64,000 bases of DNA from JAEUMG01 sp963805405 (lineage in GTDB: Bacteria > Pseudomonadota > Alphaproteobacteria > Rhizobiales > Aestuariivirgaceae), in the NCBI GenBank assembly GCA_963805405.1, contig CAWDUC010000011.1, positions 186,001 through 250,000 of the forward strand. Reading direction: 5' to 3'. A model generated the notes under the pieces. The model had not been told where the DNA came from, did not search any database, and saw only the letters and a list, made by a program, of their open reading frames with translations. Made by a program: the position numbers and the translations under genes. Positions within the stretch are counted from its first letter, which is position 1. Each line of letters opens with the position of its first letter. Shown one piece after another: positions 10,201 through 20,340 of the stretch.

Positions 10201-10955
10201 GCCAGGTGTGGAATTTGACGCCGTTTCGCCCGCAATCGTTGATCGATCTCGATTTCCAGCCCTACCGCGCCATTCTCGAACCCAATCTGCGTCATGCGGG
10301 GTTCCTGCGTATCGACCATGTGCTTGGTTTTGCTCGGCAATTCTGGGTCCCGAAAGGCGCTACCGGTGCGCAAGGGGCCTATGTCACCTTCCCGCTGGAG
10401 GGGCTCATGGCCGCCGCCACCACGGAGGCGCAGGCCGCCAAATGCGTGCTGATCGGCGAAGATTTGGGTACCGTGCCCGATGGCCTGCGGCAGCATCTCT
10501 CCGCCGCCAACATCCTCTCCTACAAGGTTCTGTGGTTCGAACGGGATGGCCAGCAACTGAAAGATCCCCGCGCCTGGCCCTACCTCGCCGTGGCCTGCCT
10601 TTCCTCACATGATCTGCCAACGCTCAAGACGCGGCTGGCCGATGACAAGGCCGATCGGGAAGCGTTAGTGTCTGCCCTCAAGAAATATGACGTTGACGCT
10701 AACGTCAATCTAGAAGAAGCGGCTTATCACCTGCTTGCGGCCAGTGGGGCAGGGCTTGTTCTGGTGCAAGCCGATGATTTGTCAGGAGAAACCGAGCCAA
10801 TCAACGTTCCCGGCACGGATCGCGAGCGGCCGAACTGGCGTCGGCGCCTGTCGGTGGACCTCGCGGAGCTCCGCCATACCCCGGAAGCCCGAGCCATACT
10901 GGGTGCGATGAAGGATCGCACCTGGACGGGCAGGGGGTTTCGTTCAGGTACCTGA
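7229..10955 (+). CDS. Glycogen debranching enzyme GlgX fused to 4-alpha-glucanotransferase MalQ, one frameshift
   Basis: Two enzymes of glycogen use in one chain of about 1240 residues. The N-terminal part (CBM48, then GH13) has the catalytic set of GlgX: Asp in GFRFDLA, Glu in IAEPWDVG, Asp in AAHDGFPL, plus GDEFGRSQGGNNNAYAQDN. From about residue 690 (TPDELLEKLAESAGIQPVWW) the chain becomes a GH77 MalQ with RIDHVLGFARQFW, LIGEDLGTVP and LSSHDLPTLKTRL. A one-base insertion in an AAA run at about 7416-7419 splits off the first 63 codons; removing it joins FIAGI to MPGARYGLRAEGPW. An extra stretch of about 25 residues lies in the GH13 part and contains a perfect palindrome (see 8671-8696). GlgX removes short limit-dextrin branches and MalQ disproportionates the released maltooligosaccharides, so a fusion is sensible. 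Confidence 0.92.
8671..8696. repeat. 26-bp perfect palindrome inside the glgX coding sequence
   Basis: The sequence TTCTGTCGTTCTG is followed directly by its own reverse complement, giving two 13-base arms with no spacer. It lies in frame in the GlgX part, in a region (ILSFCRTTERPSGAPVESAP) that other GlgX proteins lack. A second small inverted repeat, GCACCG/CGGTGC, follows within the same insert (about 8723-8749). Confidence 0.85.
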
Positions 10956-10973
10956 TTGTAAAAGGCAAAATCC

Positions 10974-11772
10974 GTGACCAAATACGCGGCGCATATGGAT
11001 TCGATCGACATCACCTATTTCGGACGGACGGTCTCCTTTCCCGATCTGCCGCGCTACCGAAAATTCTACGCCCGCCTCAAGGCCGGGGCGTGGGAACCCT
11101 CCACTTTTGAGGTTTTGAAAGACAACGTCGATTCCGCAACAACCTATGTCGATGTCGGAGGTTGGATCGGTGCAACGCCCTTCTGGGCCGCGGCCCTTGC
11201 GCGCCAGGTCATCGTCGTCGAACCCGATCCGGTCTGCCTCGACATCCTGAGGCATTACGCACCCCGCTACCCCAATCTCGTACTCCTCGAAGGCGCCCTG
11301 GCGACCGACCGGCAGGTCGAACTCCACGAAGTCGACGGATTCGGCAGTTCCGAATCAAGTATTCTCGTGAACGGCAGCGGCGCTGTAACACGAGTCTCGG
11401 GCCTCACCGTCGCAGACATCATGAAGCCTGCCAGGGCAGGGCCGGTCTTTGTAAAGATCGATATCGAAGGCTATGAGTATGCAAGCGGCGGAGGAGATTG
11501 CCCGCTTCGCCGAGTATGATCTGCGTGGCGTGCAGCTGGCTGTTCATCCCCAACTCTTCGAGAAGAATTTACCGGACGGATCTATCATGCGTCGTCTGCG
11601 AACCGCATTGGCGACATGGCGACTCGGACAAATCTTTGCAACACAATTCGGTGCCGCGCGTCCGCGCCATTACGGTTCGCTGCTCGGCTATTGCATGTTC
11701 GGCGTACTGCTCAAGCGAACCCCCAAACATACCGACTTCATATTTCTGAGGCCAAGAGGCTCAACGCGGTGA
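10974..11772 (+). CDS. FkbM family methyltransferase, one frameshift
   Basis: A SAM-dependent methyltransferase of the FkbM group, which methylates sugar hydroxyls in polysaccharides and glycolipids. Motif I is TTYVDVGGWIGATPFWAAAL, motif II is VIVVEPDPVCLDILR, and the C-terminal marker is PVFVKIDIEGYEY. At about 11481 one extra base breaks the frame; the continuation AAEEIARFAEYDLRGVQLAVHPQ lies in the next frame and ends at 11772. Start is a GTG at 10974 or the ATG at 10995. It follows glgX-malQ by 18 bases, and its stop overlaps the GTG of the cyclase gene, so the three are probably co-transcribed. Confidence 0.85.
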
Positions 11773-13115
11773 CACCAGCTCTCGCACCATCGAATATCCT
11801 CGTCGACCAAGTCGGCGATTGGCTGACGCGAAGCGCCTTTACGGGCGCCGATCTCGATGAGGTCGCACGCGGCTGCTTTGACCGACTCGCTGCGGCCGGA
11901 CTGCCGATTGCGCGCGCGCAGGTCACGTTTTCGGTATTGCATCCACTCTATCGTGCGGTCGGATTTACCTGGCGACGCGTAGATGGTCTCAAGATCGAGG
12001 CCTATCGGCATGTGCGCAACGACCAGATCGATCGGTTTCGCAAGAGCCCCTACTTTGTCCTTCTCAGCAACAAGCTCGACTACTTGCGCCGACGCATAAC
12101 ACCCGAAGAAACCAGCGAGTTTCCGATTCTCGAGGAGCTCAAGCAGGAGGGGATGACCGACTATCTCGCCTATGTCCATTCCTTCGAACCCGTCGAAGAT
12201 GATGGACGCGCGCAGGGCATGATGGGCTCCTGGTCTACAGATCGTCCGGGTGGGTTCATCGATGCCGATATCGCCGCGCTCCTTAAAGTACAAAGCCACC
12301 TGGCGCTTGTTTCGAAGATGGCGGTGCTGAAGCGTCTCGCAGGCAATGTCCTCACCACCTATCTCGGCGGCGACGCCGGGAGGAGGGTGATGAGCGGGCA
12401 AATCAAGCGCGGCGACGGCGAAACGATTCGCGCCGCACTCGTCATGGGAGACATGCGAAATTCGACGGAATTTTCCGAGAAGCTCGGCCGGCAGGGCTAT
12501 ATCGATACTCTCGATGAGTTCTTCGATGCCATCGCAAAGCCTTTCGCGATGGAAGGGGGACAAATTCTGAGCTTTCTCGGCGACGGCTTTCTCGGCGTCT
12601 ATCCGTGCGAACGCAACCGCGCGGAAAGTCAGGAAGCGTGCCGCAAGGCACTAAAGGCAGCGGAAATTGCGACGTGGCGCATGGCGGACTTCAACCGGCG
12701 TCGGCGGGCCGCCGATGATGACGAGATCGGCTTTGGAATCGGCCTGCACGTCGGCAATGTCATGTTTGGCAATGTCGGATTGCAGGACCGCCTGACCTTC
12801 TCGGCATTCGGCCGCGCGGTCAACGAAGTTACGCGCCTCGAGAGCCTCAGCAAGAAATATCCCTCGCCGCTGATTGCGAGCCAAGCATTCGTCGAATATT
12901 GTGGGGGCTCCTGGACCGAACTCGGCAGAGAAAAGCTGCGGGGCGTCGAGCAGGAGATGACGGTCTATTCACCGCAGCCCGGACAGGTAATTACGGAGGA
13001 GATGTGCAAATTCGCCGATCGCCTGGAGGAAGACGGCTATTCCGACGCAGAGAATGTTGTGCTTCTGCATCGCGATTCAAAGCGCGTGTCGCCTCACGAA
13101 TTGCTTGCTTCCTAG
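11769..13115 (+). CDS. Class III adenylate/guanylate cyclase
   Basis: A 448-residue protein with an N-terminal region of about 230 residues of the sort seen in soluble alphaproteobacterial cyclases, and a C-terminal class III catalytic domain. The metal-binding aspartates are in ALVMGDMRNSTEFSE and SFLGDGFLGVYP. IGFGIGLHVGNVMFGNVG and FSAFGRAVNEVTRLESL are the later catalytic stretches. I choose the GTG at 11769 because it overlaps the FkbM stop as GTGA, a usual sign of coupling; the open frame back to 11616 is only a shadow of FkbM. The product is probably cAMP, but the substrate residues cannot be settled by eye. Confidence 0.88.
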   Translation: MTPALAPSNILVDQVGDWLTRSAFTGADLDEVARGCFDRLAAAGLPIARAQVTFSVLHPLYRAVGFTWRRVDGLKIEAYRHVRNDQIDRFRKSPYFVLLSNKLDYLRRRITPEETSEFPILEELKQEGMTDYLAYVHSFEPVEDDGRAQGMMGSWSTDRPGGFIDADIAALLKVQSHLALVSKMAVLKRLAGNVLTTYLGGDAGRRVMSGQIKRGDGETIRAALVMGDMRNSTEFSEKLGRQGYIDTLDEFFDAIAKPFAMEGGQILSFLGDGFLGVYPCERNRAESQEACRKALKAAEIATWRMADFNRRRRAADDDEIGFGIGLHVGNVMFGNVGLQDRLTFSAFGRAVNEVTRLESLSKKYPSPLIASQAFVEYCGGSWTELGREKLRGVEQEMTVYSPQPGQVITEEMCKFADRLEEDGYSDAENVVLLHRDSKRVSPHELLAS

Positions 13116-14077
13116 GAGCTGCCTTTCTCGCCTATGCGATGCTGGGCCCTGTCTCGGCGCAGGATTCCTGGGAGGCGCCGGTTCGCGACAATCTCGATGG
13201 CCCGAGGTTTTCGGCCGAAGCTGGACTCTGGTACAAGAAGAACTTCGAACAGAGCGCCGGAAAGCTTGAATTTCAGCGGGACGTCTTTCTTTCTCCAACC
13301 GGCGCGTTGAAGCTCTCAGTGGTGCCTCTCTGCGATCCGACCGATGAAGATTGCAGCGAGCGAGCCGAAATCTGGGACGATCCGAAAAATCGCGTTCCTT
13401 ATGACCACGGCGCCTGGTTCGGTTTTGCGGTCAAATTGGCCGATCCCATTCCGACCGACGATCATCGCTATCTGATTGCACAGTGGAAGCGTGAAATCGG
13501 CCCCGACGCGAAGGGGGATTTCAGCCCGTTCCTTGCCCTGCGATTGAAAAAGGGAAAGCTGTTCGCAACGGTCGAGACGAATCTCGTTCGTGCGACGAAG
13601 CAATTTTCCGAAGGCGAGACAGTCAAATGCGCGCCAGGGCAGGCACAAGTATGGCTGAGGCCCGATACGAACCAGACGCGCGCACTGGTCGCCACTAATC
13701 CGGATTGGGAGCCGGATGACGGCGCGAACTACAATGCCTGTACGGACGAAATTCGCGTCTCGACATATGGCGATCTGCCGTCGCCCAATTCCGGTTGGAT
13801 CGATTTCGCGATCTACACCAAGCCTGGACCGGATGGTTCCGGCCGAATTGAGATCTTCGCAAATAACAAGCGCGTCGCGAGCATAACGGGCCATATCGGA
13901 CACGGCGATGCGGGGCTTGGAAAGTATCAGTATTTCAAGTTCGGCCCTTATAGGGCAGGGCATCCCGGCGTGTGGACAGTCTATTATGATGACTTCCGCC
14001 GCAGCGCCAAGTGTTCGGATGTTCTGCGTTCTGGAGAATGTCCGGGCATGCAGGCCGCGGGAGATACTGGACAGTAA
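13004..14077 (+). CDS. Secreted heparin-lyase-I-like polysaccharide lyase family protein
   Basis: An exported protein of about 357 residues. A basic N-terminus and the hydrophobic stretch IACFLGAAFLAYAMLGPVSA end in an AXA-like site before QDSWEAP. The mature part looks like the concanavalin-type fold of the heparin lyase I family: SERAEIWDDPKNRVPYDHGAWFGFAVKL, DHRYLIAQWKRE, GWIDFAIYTKPGPDGSGRIEIF and the closing YQYFKFGPYRAGHPG. I choose the GTG at 13004, which has GGAGGAG just upstream. The gene overlaps the end of the cyclase gene by 112 bases, and this start has no good family parallel, so the true start may be hidden by another indel. Probable role: cleaving or binding an acidic polysaccharide outside the cell. 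Confidence 0.7.
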   Translation: MQIRRSPGGRRLFRRRECCASASRFKARVASRIACFLGAAFLAYAMLGPVSAQDSWEAPVRDNLDGPRFSAEAGLWYKKNFEQSAGKLEFQRDVFLSPTGALKLSVVPLCDPTDEDCSERAEIWDDPKNRVPYDHGAWFGFAVKLADPIPTDDHRYLIAQWKREIGPDAKGDFSPFLALRLKKGKLFATVETNLVRATKQFSEGETVKCAPGQAQVWLRPDTNQTRALVATNPDWEPDDGANYNACTDEIRVSTYGDLPSPNSGWIDFAIYTKPGPDGSGRIEIFANNKRVASITGHIGHGDAGLGKYQYFKFGPYRAGHPGVWTVYYDDFRRSAKCSDVLRSGECPGMQAAGDTGQ

Positions 14078-14078
14078 G

Positions 14079-14095
14079 GCGCAGTCGCGCTTTTT
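14079..14095 (+). terminator. Candidate Rho-independent terminator
   Basis: GCGC-AGTC-GCGC followed directly by five Ts, two bases after the lyase-like gene. The stem is only four base pairs, so it is weak. Confidence 0.4.
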
Positions 14096-14222
14096 CAGGA
14101 AGCTGCGGCTCGCTCATTCGTAGGCTTGACGAACTCGATCGCCTCGGACGCATTCGGACGCCGCTCGCCAATGGTCTATTCCGTTCATATTCTGCCCGCC
14201 GCTCAAGAGCGATGCGTCGGCC

Positions 14223-14891
14223 TCAGCGCTTCAGCTTCCCGAGGCGCGCCTCAATGACATCGTAGACGGCGCGCTTGGCTCCTTGGCGGGTGATTATCGA
14301 GGAGTCGAGGCACCATTCGATCCAAAGGCCGTCGGTGAGCGCGATGCAGGTCGTGGCCAAGGCCTGAGCGTCGATCGGCTTTCCGCGCTCGCGGGCAATC
14401 TCCGAAATCGCATCGGTCAGCGCCTGGCGATAGACATCGTAGGAGCGGCGATGGGCGGCGCGCAGGCGGGTATTGGTGGCCACTTCGCCCCAGAGCGCGA
14501 GCCAAGCCCTGACGCTCATCTTGGAAAACATGGGAGGGGTGAACATGGCCTCGATCACCGTATCGAGCCTCTCGCGCGTGCCGCCATCGGCAAACAGAGT
14601 CGCGCGCGCCGCCGCGCCCATGGACTGGGTCATGGTTTCGTAGACCGCTTGGAGGAGATCCTCGATCCCCTTGAAATGATGGTTGATGAGTCCTCGCGAC
14701 ACGCCCGCCTCGTGCGATATCTGATCGACGGTGAACGCGGCGATGCCGCCGCGCGCGAGGCAACGAATCGCTGCTTCGATTAGCATTTGCCGGCGCACGT
14801 CGCGAGCCTGCCGGGCGAAGCGCGGAGTAGGCTTTATAGCCTGCCCTCGGCCGCGTCGCGTCAGTTCAATTGTCTCCTTGTCGCCCGTCAT
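14223..14891 (-). CDS. TetR family transcriptional regulator (BetI-like C-terminal domain)
   Basis: A 222-residue repressor-type regulator. After a basic tail the HTH region reads MLIEAAIRCLARGGIAAFTVDQISHEAGVSRGLINHHFKGIEDLL (about residues 36-80), the TetR pattern. The rest (MSVRAWLALWGEVATNTRLRAAH, ALATTCIALTDGLWIEWCLD) matches the BetI-type ligand domain. It is transcribed in the same direction as the hydrolase gene that ends at 14955, but lies downstream of it. The hydrolase is the obvious candidate target. Ligand unknown. Confidence 0.85.
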   Translation of the reverse strand: MTGDKETIELTRRGRGQAIKPTPRFARQARDVRRQMLIEAAIRCLARGGIAAFTVDQISHEAGVSRGLINHHFKGIEDLLQAVYETMTQSMGAAARATLFADGGTRERLDTVIEAMFTPPMFSKMSVRAWLALWGEVATNTRLRAAHRRSYDVYRQALTDAISEIARERGKPIDAQALATTCIALTDGLWIEWCLDSSIITRQGAKRAVYDVIEARLGKLKR

Positions 14892-14954
14892 GAGATCCGA
14901 TCTCGCATGAGCGCTCGCCCCAGCGCAAGCTCGGAGAAATACCTGCCGCGAGGC

Positions 14955-17011
14955 TCAGCAGAAGTCTCTCGGGAATGTTCTCGCCGCCTGATTCGAATGC
15001 ACGACACGGCCGCCTTCCAGCGCCTCTATGCGCCAGGTAAGATAGAAATTCTCGCGATCGGCTGAAAATTCGGTGCGGCTTCTAGCTTCGGTATCGGCGT
15101 CACCGCTCTGCATCGACCAACGATACTCGCTGACGAGCCTTGCCGAGAGAGGATCGCCGGGATGAATCGTGAAGGTGTCATTGGAGGAGGACGCCGTGAT
15201 GATACCGCGATCATCCAACCGCGCGGTTCCACTGTCATTGACGAGACGAATTCTTCGGATCCCGGTTCCCAGATCGTCTTCGACATGCTTCTCGGCGCGG
15301 CCAGCGACGAGCTCAGTCGTGGGTACGGGTGGTGCAATTTCGGGTCGTTGAAACATCACGTTTCGGTCCAGGGGCGATGGCGGTCTGGCCGGCAAACGAA
15401 GCACCGAGGTTCCGGACTTCACCGTCAGAGTCGCGAGATCCGGTTGCGGCCAGAGCACGAACCAGAACTGCGTCTGGATCGCGAGGCGCAGGCGATGTCC
15501 TTTTGGAATAGTGCGGGCGAAATCGTTGAGCTTTATACTTGCCTCGAATGGCGCGTTGACAGGGCAGGGTTTCGGAAATTCGTGGCCGTCGCGATGGCTG
15601 AGATTGAGCACGCCATAGGTCATCACCGTCGACGTCCCATCGGGGTAAACGTCGCACAAGCGCACCGCGACATTCACCTTGGGCGAGTTTACCGTGATGA
15701 CGAGATCAAGTTCCGGTGCGCCGAGCAGCGTCAGATCGGCCTCGAGCGGCGCGGTGTCAAAACAGAGGGACTGGCCGTCTTCACGACGCTGATCGATTGC
15801 GAGATCCGGCAATTTACCGCCATAGCCGCCCCAGCGACCATAATCCGTGCCGGCTGTCGCAGGCGAGCAGACCGACATTTCCCGGCCGGGTTTGGCGGAA
15901 TGACCGAGCCCCGTCTCATTCAGGTGGAATTCAAGCCAATCGATGCGCGAGCTTGGCCACGCTTCCTCCGCCGCCCACGATCCAGCATGATCCTTATACC
16001 AAGGGCGGGGACGTTCCTCGCCGTTTATCCATACCCGATAGAGCGGTTCGCTCATGATGCCGGTGTCTTCGCCGGCAAGCCAGTGTTTCCACCAGCGAAG
16101 CGCTTCCTGGAGATAGCCAATCCGCGGACCCGGATCACCGCGGCAGGGATAGGCGTGAGTCCAGGGCCCCATGATCGCGAGCCTCGGCGATGAAAGACCG
16201 CTCAACAGCCGGCTGACGGAATTGGAATAACTGTCCTCCCAGCCGCAAACGGCGAGGACCGCGCATTCGATGCGCGACAGGTCCTCGCAAACGGAACCCT
16301 GCTTCCAATATTCGTCCCGGCGCTGATGGGCGAGCCAATGTTCAGACCAGGAATGATTGGCCTTGAGCCGCTTCATCCACATGTCGCGCCAGCGCTCGCC
16401 AACGATCTGCGGATCCGGCGGCATGGCGTTCTTCGCCAGCATGAATGTCGACCACATCTCATTTTCAGTGATGAGGCAGCCACCCATATAGTGCACATCG
16501 TCGGCATAGCGATCATCGGTCGAGCATAAGGTGATGATCGCCTTGAGCGCCGGTGGGCGGCGTGCCGCCACCTGGAGCGAATTGAACCCGCCCCACGAAA
16601 TGCCGGTCATGCCGACATTGCCGTTGCACCACGCCTTTGGGCAAGAATGGCGATGATTTCGCAAGCATCGTCCTGTTCCTGGGGGAGATATTCGTCGCGC
16701 AGAACTCCATCGGAGTCGCCGGAACCTCGGATATCGACGCGACACGTGCCAACGCCATGGCCAGCCAGATAAGGATGCATGTCCATGTCGCGAAAGACAG
16801 TGCCATCGCGGCGGCGATACGGGATCATCTCGACGACGACAGGAACTTTCGTGTCGGTGACCGGCCGCCACAATGTCGAGGCAATGCGCGTGCCGTCACT
16901 AAGCGTGATCCAATATGGGTCTATGGTTTCGACCTCGAAGGGAAATTCGCGGCGCACATAGGCGCCATGGGCCATTTCCTGATCAGACGAGGTGGTGAAT
17001 TCGGGTGTCAT
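14955..17011 (-). CDS. CocE/NonD family hydrolase (X-Pro dipeptidyl-peptidase S15 fold), one frameshift
   Basis: A serine hydrolase of about 680 residues. The N-terminal frame (MTPEFTTSSDQEMAHG, then ITLSDGTRIASTLWRP and VVEMIPYRRRDGT) is the S15 opening with VDIRGSGDSDG. It shifts at about 16636, where the sequence has one A too few in an A run; the next frame continues with WCNGNVGMTGISWGGFNSLQ, holding the nucleophile Ser. MGPWTHAYP contains the expected His region. The C-terminal half (LDLVITVNSPKVNVAVRLCDV, FQRPEIAPPVP) is the jelly-roll XPD domain. Start set at 17011; MAHGAY at 16975 is an alternative. Cleaves esters or N-acyl/peptide bonds; the substrate is unknown. Confidence 0.87.
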
Positions 17012-17049
17012 GCGTGCATCCGTATAATTGAACGGATGTACAATAAGGG

Positions 17050-18228
17050 CTATTGCCAGGCAATCCCGTGGGCGAGGGGTGAAATGCCGAGGTGCTTGGC
17101 GATGGACTGGCCGATATCGGCGAAGGATTTGCGGCGGCCGATCGAGCCCGGCACGATGCCTGGCGCAAAGAGAAGGATCGGGACGCATTCTCGGGTGTGA
17201 TCGGTGCCGCGCCAGGTCGGATCGCATCCGTGATCGGCGGTGATGACCAGAAGATCGCCAGGCCGCAGCTTGCCGAGAAGTTGCGATAGCCGTTTATCGA
17301 AGCTCTCCAGAGCGCGCGCATAGCCCGCGACATCGCGGCGGTGGCCATGCAGCATGTCGAAATCGACGAAGTTCACGATAATCAGGCCGCCATCGGCAAG
17401 GGTATCCAACGAGGCGAGGAGCGCGTCGAACAGTGCATCGTTACCTGCCGCCTTGATCTCTTGGCCGGTGCCCTGATGCGCGAAAATATCGCCGATCTTG
17501 CCGAGCGAGACGACATCGCGACCTGCTTGCGTCAGCCGATCGAGCAGCGTCGGCTCGGGCGGCGTGATCGAGTAGTCGCGTCGATTGGCAGTGCGCACGA
17601 AGGTCGTACGGTCAGCGCCGGTGAAGGGACGGGCAATGACGCGGCCGATCTTCAAGGCAAACGTCAGTTCTCGTGCGACGCGGCAAACTTCGAGCAGGCG
17701 TTCGAGGCCGAAGGCTTCCTCATGTGCAGCGATCTGCAATACGGAATCGGCGGAAGTATAGATGATTGGCTTGCTGGTCCTCACATGCTCCTCGCCAAGT
17801 TCGGCGATGATCTCGGTGCCAGAGGCATGCTTGTTGCCGAGTACGCCAGGCAAATTGCAGCGGGCGATAAGTGGCTCGGTTATCTCCCTTGGGATGGCGG
17901 GAATGGTGTGCGGGAAATAACCCCAGTCGAAAGAGACCGGCGCACCGGTGATCTCCCAATGGCCGGATGGTGTGTCCTTGCCATTGGAGCGTTCGACGCC
18001 ATAGCCCCAGTGGCCGCGGAGCGGAACCGGGGCGAGACCTTTGGGACGCGTCCCGCAGGCCATCTCCGCCGCGTCGGCAAGGCCAAGCGAGGCAAGATTG
18101 GGCAATCTGAGATCAACCTGTTCCGCAATGTGGCCGATCGTGTTGGCGCCTTCATCGCCGAAGTGCGCCGCATCTGGCGCACCCCCGATCCCGGCCGAAT
18201 CCATGATGACCAGAATCGCGCGAGTCAT
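17050..18228 (-). CDS. deoB: Phosphopentomutase
   Basis: DeoB interconverts ribose or deoxyribose 1-phosphate and 5-phosphate, the last step of nucleoside salvage here. The 392-residue protein is complete. Metal-binding motifs are AILVIMDSAGIGGAPDA at the start and ITADHGCDPTWRGTDHTRE near the end. The phosphorylated threonine is T86 in SNGKDTPSGHWE. Its ATG overlaps the deoA stop by four bases, so it is translationally coupled to deoA. Last gene of the nucleoside operon. Confidence 0.96.
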   Translation of the reverse strand: MTRAILVIMDSAGIGGAPDAAHFGDEGANTIGHIAEQVDLRLPNLASLGLADAAEMACGTRPKGLAPVPLRGHWGYGVERSNGKDTPSGHWEITGAPVSFDWGYFPHTIPAIPREITEPLIARCNLPGVLGNKHASGTEIIAELGEEHVRTSKPIIYTSADSVLQIAAHEEAFGLERLLEVCRVARELTFALKIGRVIARPFTGADRTTFVRTANRRDYSITPPEPTLLDRLTQAGRDVVSLGKIGDIFAHQGTGQEIKAAGNDALFDALLASLDTLADGGLIIVNFVDFDMLHGHRRDVAGYARALESFDKRLSQLLGKLRPGDLLVITADHGCDPTWRGTDHTRECVPILLFAPGIVPGSIGRRKSFADIGQSIAKHLGISPLAHGIAWQ

Positions 18229-19556
18229 CTGGCGCGCGCCCTGATCACATCATGCACCGGCGAGTGGACTTCGCGTTCGCCGCCGATCCGATAGGCGCGG
18301 GTGAGGACGGCGGCTGCGCGCGCGAAGCTCGTCTCGTCACGGGCATGAATGAAGGCAAGCGGCTTGTCGTCGTCGAGATAGTCGCCTTCACCGGCGAGTT
18401 CAGTAAGGCCAACGGCCGGATCGATGCGGTCATCGGCGCGCCGCCTGCCGCCGCCAAGCTCTATCACGGCTAGCCCAACGCTCCTCGTATCGATGGCGCT
18501 CACAATGCCATGGGTCGCAATGAAGACCGGACGGATCAGCGGTGCGCGCGGCAAGTGACCGGCGCAATTCTCGATGATATCGGATGGACCGCCAAGCCGT
18601 GCCACCATGCGCCCAAAACGTTCCGCCGCCTCACCGCTTTCAAGCGCATGATCCAGATGATCGCGCGCTTGGCCGCAATCGCGACACGCACCGGCGAGAC
18701 ATAGCAGTTCGGCACCGAGCGCCATGGTCACTTCATGCAGCCTTGGATCGCGCCTCGCACCGGTGAGATAGGCGACCGCCTCAGCGACCTCGACAGCATT
18801 GCCCGCCGCATTGGCTAGCGGCTCGTCCATATCCGTCAACAATGCCGAGGTCTTGAGACCCGCATCATTGGCGACATCGACCAGGCTTTGCGCCAGCGCG
18901 CGTGCGTCTGCCTCCTCGCGCATGAAGGCGCCGGAGCCCATCTTCACATCGAGCACCAGGGCATCCAGGCCGGAAGCGAGTTTCTTGGCGAGGATCGATG
19001 CGGTGATCAGCGGCAATGATTCGACCGTCGCCGTCACATCGCGAATGGCATAAAGCCGGCGATCGGCGGGTGCGAGATCGTCGGTCTGGCCGATAATGGC
19101 GCAGCCGACATCCTTCACGACGGAACGGAACGTCGCGATATCGGGCTGCGAGACATAGCCCGGAATTGCGTCGAGCTTATCGAGTGTGCCGCCAGTGTGA
19201 CCAAGACCGCGTCCGGAAATCATCGGCACGGAACAGCCGCAGGCGGCCAGCATCGGCGCCAGCATCAAAGAGACATTGTCGCCAACACCACCCGTCGAAT
19301 GCTTGTCGACGATCGGCCCGTCGACGTCCGACCAGTCGAGGACGCGGCCTAAATCGCGCATGGCAAGCGTGAGCGCCACGGTTTCGTCCTCCGCCATGCC
19401 GCGAAAAAACACCGCCATGGCGAAGGCGGCGACTTGGCCTTCGCTAATCGAACCGTCGGTAAGGCCCTGGATAAATCGAGAGATTTCGGCCGCACTCAAG
19501 GGATTGCCGTCGCGCTTGTGGCGGATGACTTCCTGCGGAAGCGCGCGCTCAGTCAT
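18225..19556 (-). CDS. deoA: Thymidine phosphorylase
   Basis: DeoA splits thymidine or deoxyuridine with phosphate to base and deoxyribose 1-phosphate, which feeds DeoB. The 443 residues include the phosphate-binding VDKHSTGGVGDNVS (83-96) and the family signature SGRGLGHTGGTLDKLDAIPG. The alpha/beta domain (LDALVLDVKMGSGAFM) and the C-terminal HSPVHDVI are intact. It overlaps punA at its start by eight bases and deoB at its end by four. Length and motifs are those of a normal bacterial enzyme. Confidence 0.96.
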   Translation of the reverse strand: MTERALPQEVIRHKRDGNPLSAAEISRFIQGLTDGSISEGQVAAFAMAVFFRGMAEDETVALTLAMRDLGRVLDWSDVDGPIVDKHSTGGVGDNVSLMLAPMLAACGCSVPMISGRGLGHTGGTLDKLDAIPGYVSQPDIATFRSVVKDVGCAIIGQTDDLAPADRRLYAIRDVTATVESLPLITASILAKKLASGLDALVLDVKMGSGAFMREEADARALAQSLVDVANDAGLKTSALLTDMDEPLANAAGNAVEVAEAVAYLTGARRDPRLHEVTMALGAELLCLAGACRDCGQARDHLDHALESGEAAERFGRMVARLGGPSDIIENCAGHLPRAPLIRPVFIATHGIVSAIDTRSVGLAVIELGGGRRRADDRIDPAVGLTELAGEGDYLDDDKPLAFIHARDETSFARAAAVLTRAYRIGGEREVHSPVHDVIRARAR

Positions 19557-20340
19557 CGCCTGCCTCGGTCATGAAACGCTGCAACAATCGCGTCACGTCG
19601 GCCGTAGCCTTGGCACCCTCGCGCTTGGTCTCATCATGACTGGGTGCTGCGCCTTCGATGCCGGCACCGAAATTGGTGATAATGGACAACGCGGCCACGC
19701 GCAATCCGAAGCGCCGCGCCAGGATGGTTTCCGGCACTGTCGACATGCCGACCGCATTGCCGCCCCATTTACGCACCATGCGGATTTCTGCCGGCGTTTC
19801 GAAACTAGGACCTGAGAACCATACATAGACGCCTTTCGCGAGCGCGATTTTTTCCCGCTTCGCTGCCTTCACGAAGCCTTTGCGCAAATCCGCATCATAA
19901 GCATCCGTCATGCCGACGAAGCCGGCATCGCCGGTCTCCCCGATCAATGGATTCATGCCGGAAAAATTTATGTGATCCTCGATCAGCATGATACTTCCGG
20001 CACGCAATTTCGGGTCAAGCGAACCTGCCGCATTGGTGATGACCACTGTCTCAATTCCACTCTCTGCAAGAGCCGCAATGACCGGGCGCATGACCGCGGC
20101 ATTGCCGCTTTCGTAGGCGTGCGTTCGCCCGCGCAGAATCAACAGGCGCCGGCCTCCCAGCTTGCCGATGATCAGTTCGCCGGCATGGCCCGAAATCGTC
20201 GGCACCGGAAATCCGGCAATCTCGTTATACGCAATCTTGCGCGGCTTCTCGACTGATGCCGCGACATCGCCGAGACTCGATCCCAGTATGATGGCGATCT
20301 TAGGACGTTCGGCGCCGAGGTGTTCGCTTAAGGTCCGCAC
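19549..20340 (-). CDS. Purine-nucleoside phosphorylase (trimeric class)
   Basis: A 263-residue enzyme that phosphorolyses inosine and guanosine type nucleosides. Motifs: IAIILGSSLGDVA (phosphate loop), VPTISGHAGELIIG, LRGRTHAYESG, VITNAAGSLDPKL, YVWFSGPSFETPAEIRM and VGMSTVPETI. These place it in the trimeric PunA/DeoD2-like class rather than the hexameric E. coli DeoD. It overlaps cdd by 13 bases upstream and deoA by eight downstream, inside a fully overlapped operon. Confidence 0.94.
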   Translation of the reverse strand: MRTLSEHLGAERPKIAIILGSSLGDVAASVEKPRKIAYNEIAGFPVPTISGHAGELIIGKLGGRRLLILRGRTHAYESGNAAVMRPVIAALAESGIETVVITNAAGSLDPKLRAGSIMLIEDHINFSGMNPLIGETGDAGFVGMTDAYDADLRKGFVKAAKREKIALAKGVYVWFSGPSFETPAEIRMVRKWGGNAVGMSTVPETILARRFGLRVAALSIITNFGAGIEGAAPSHDETKREGAKATADVTRLLQRFMTEAGDD

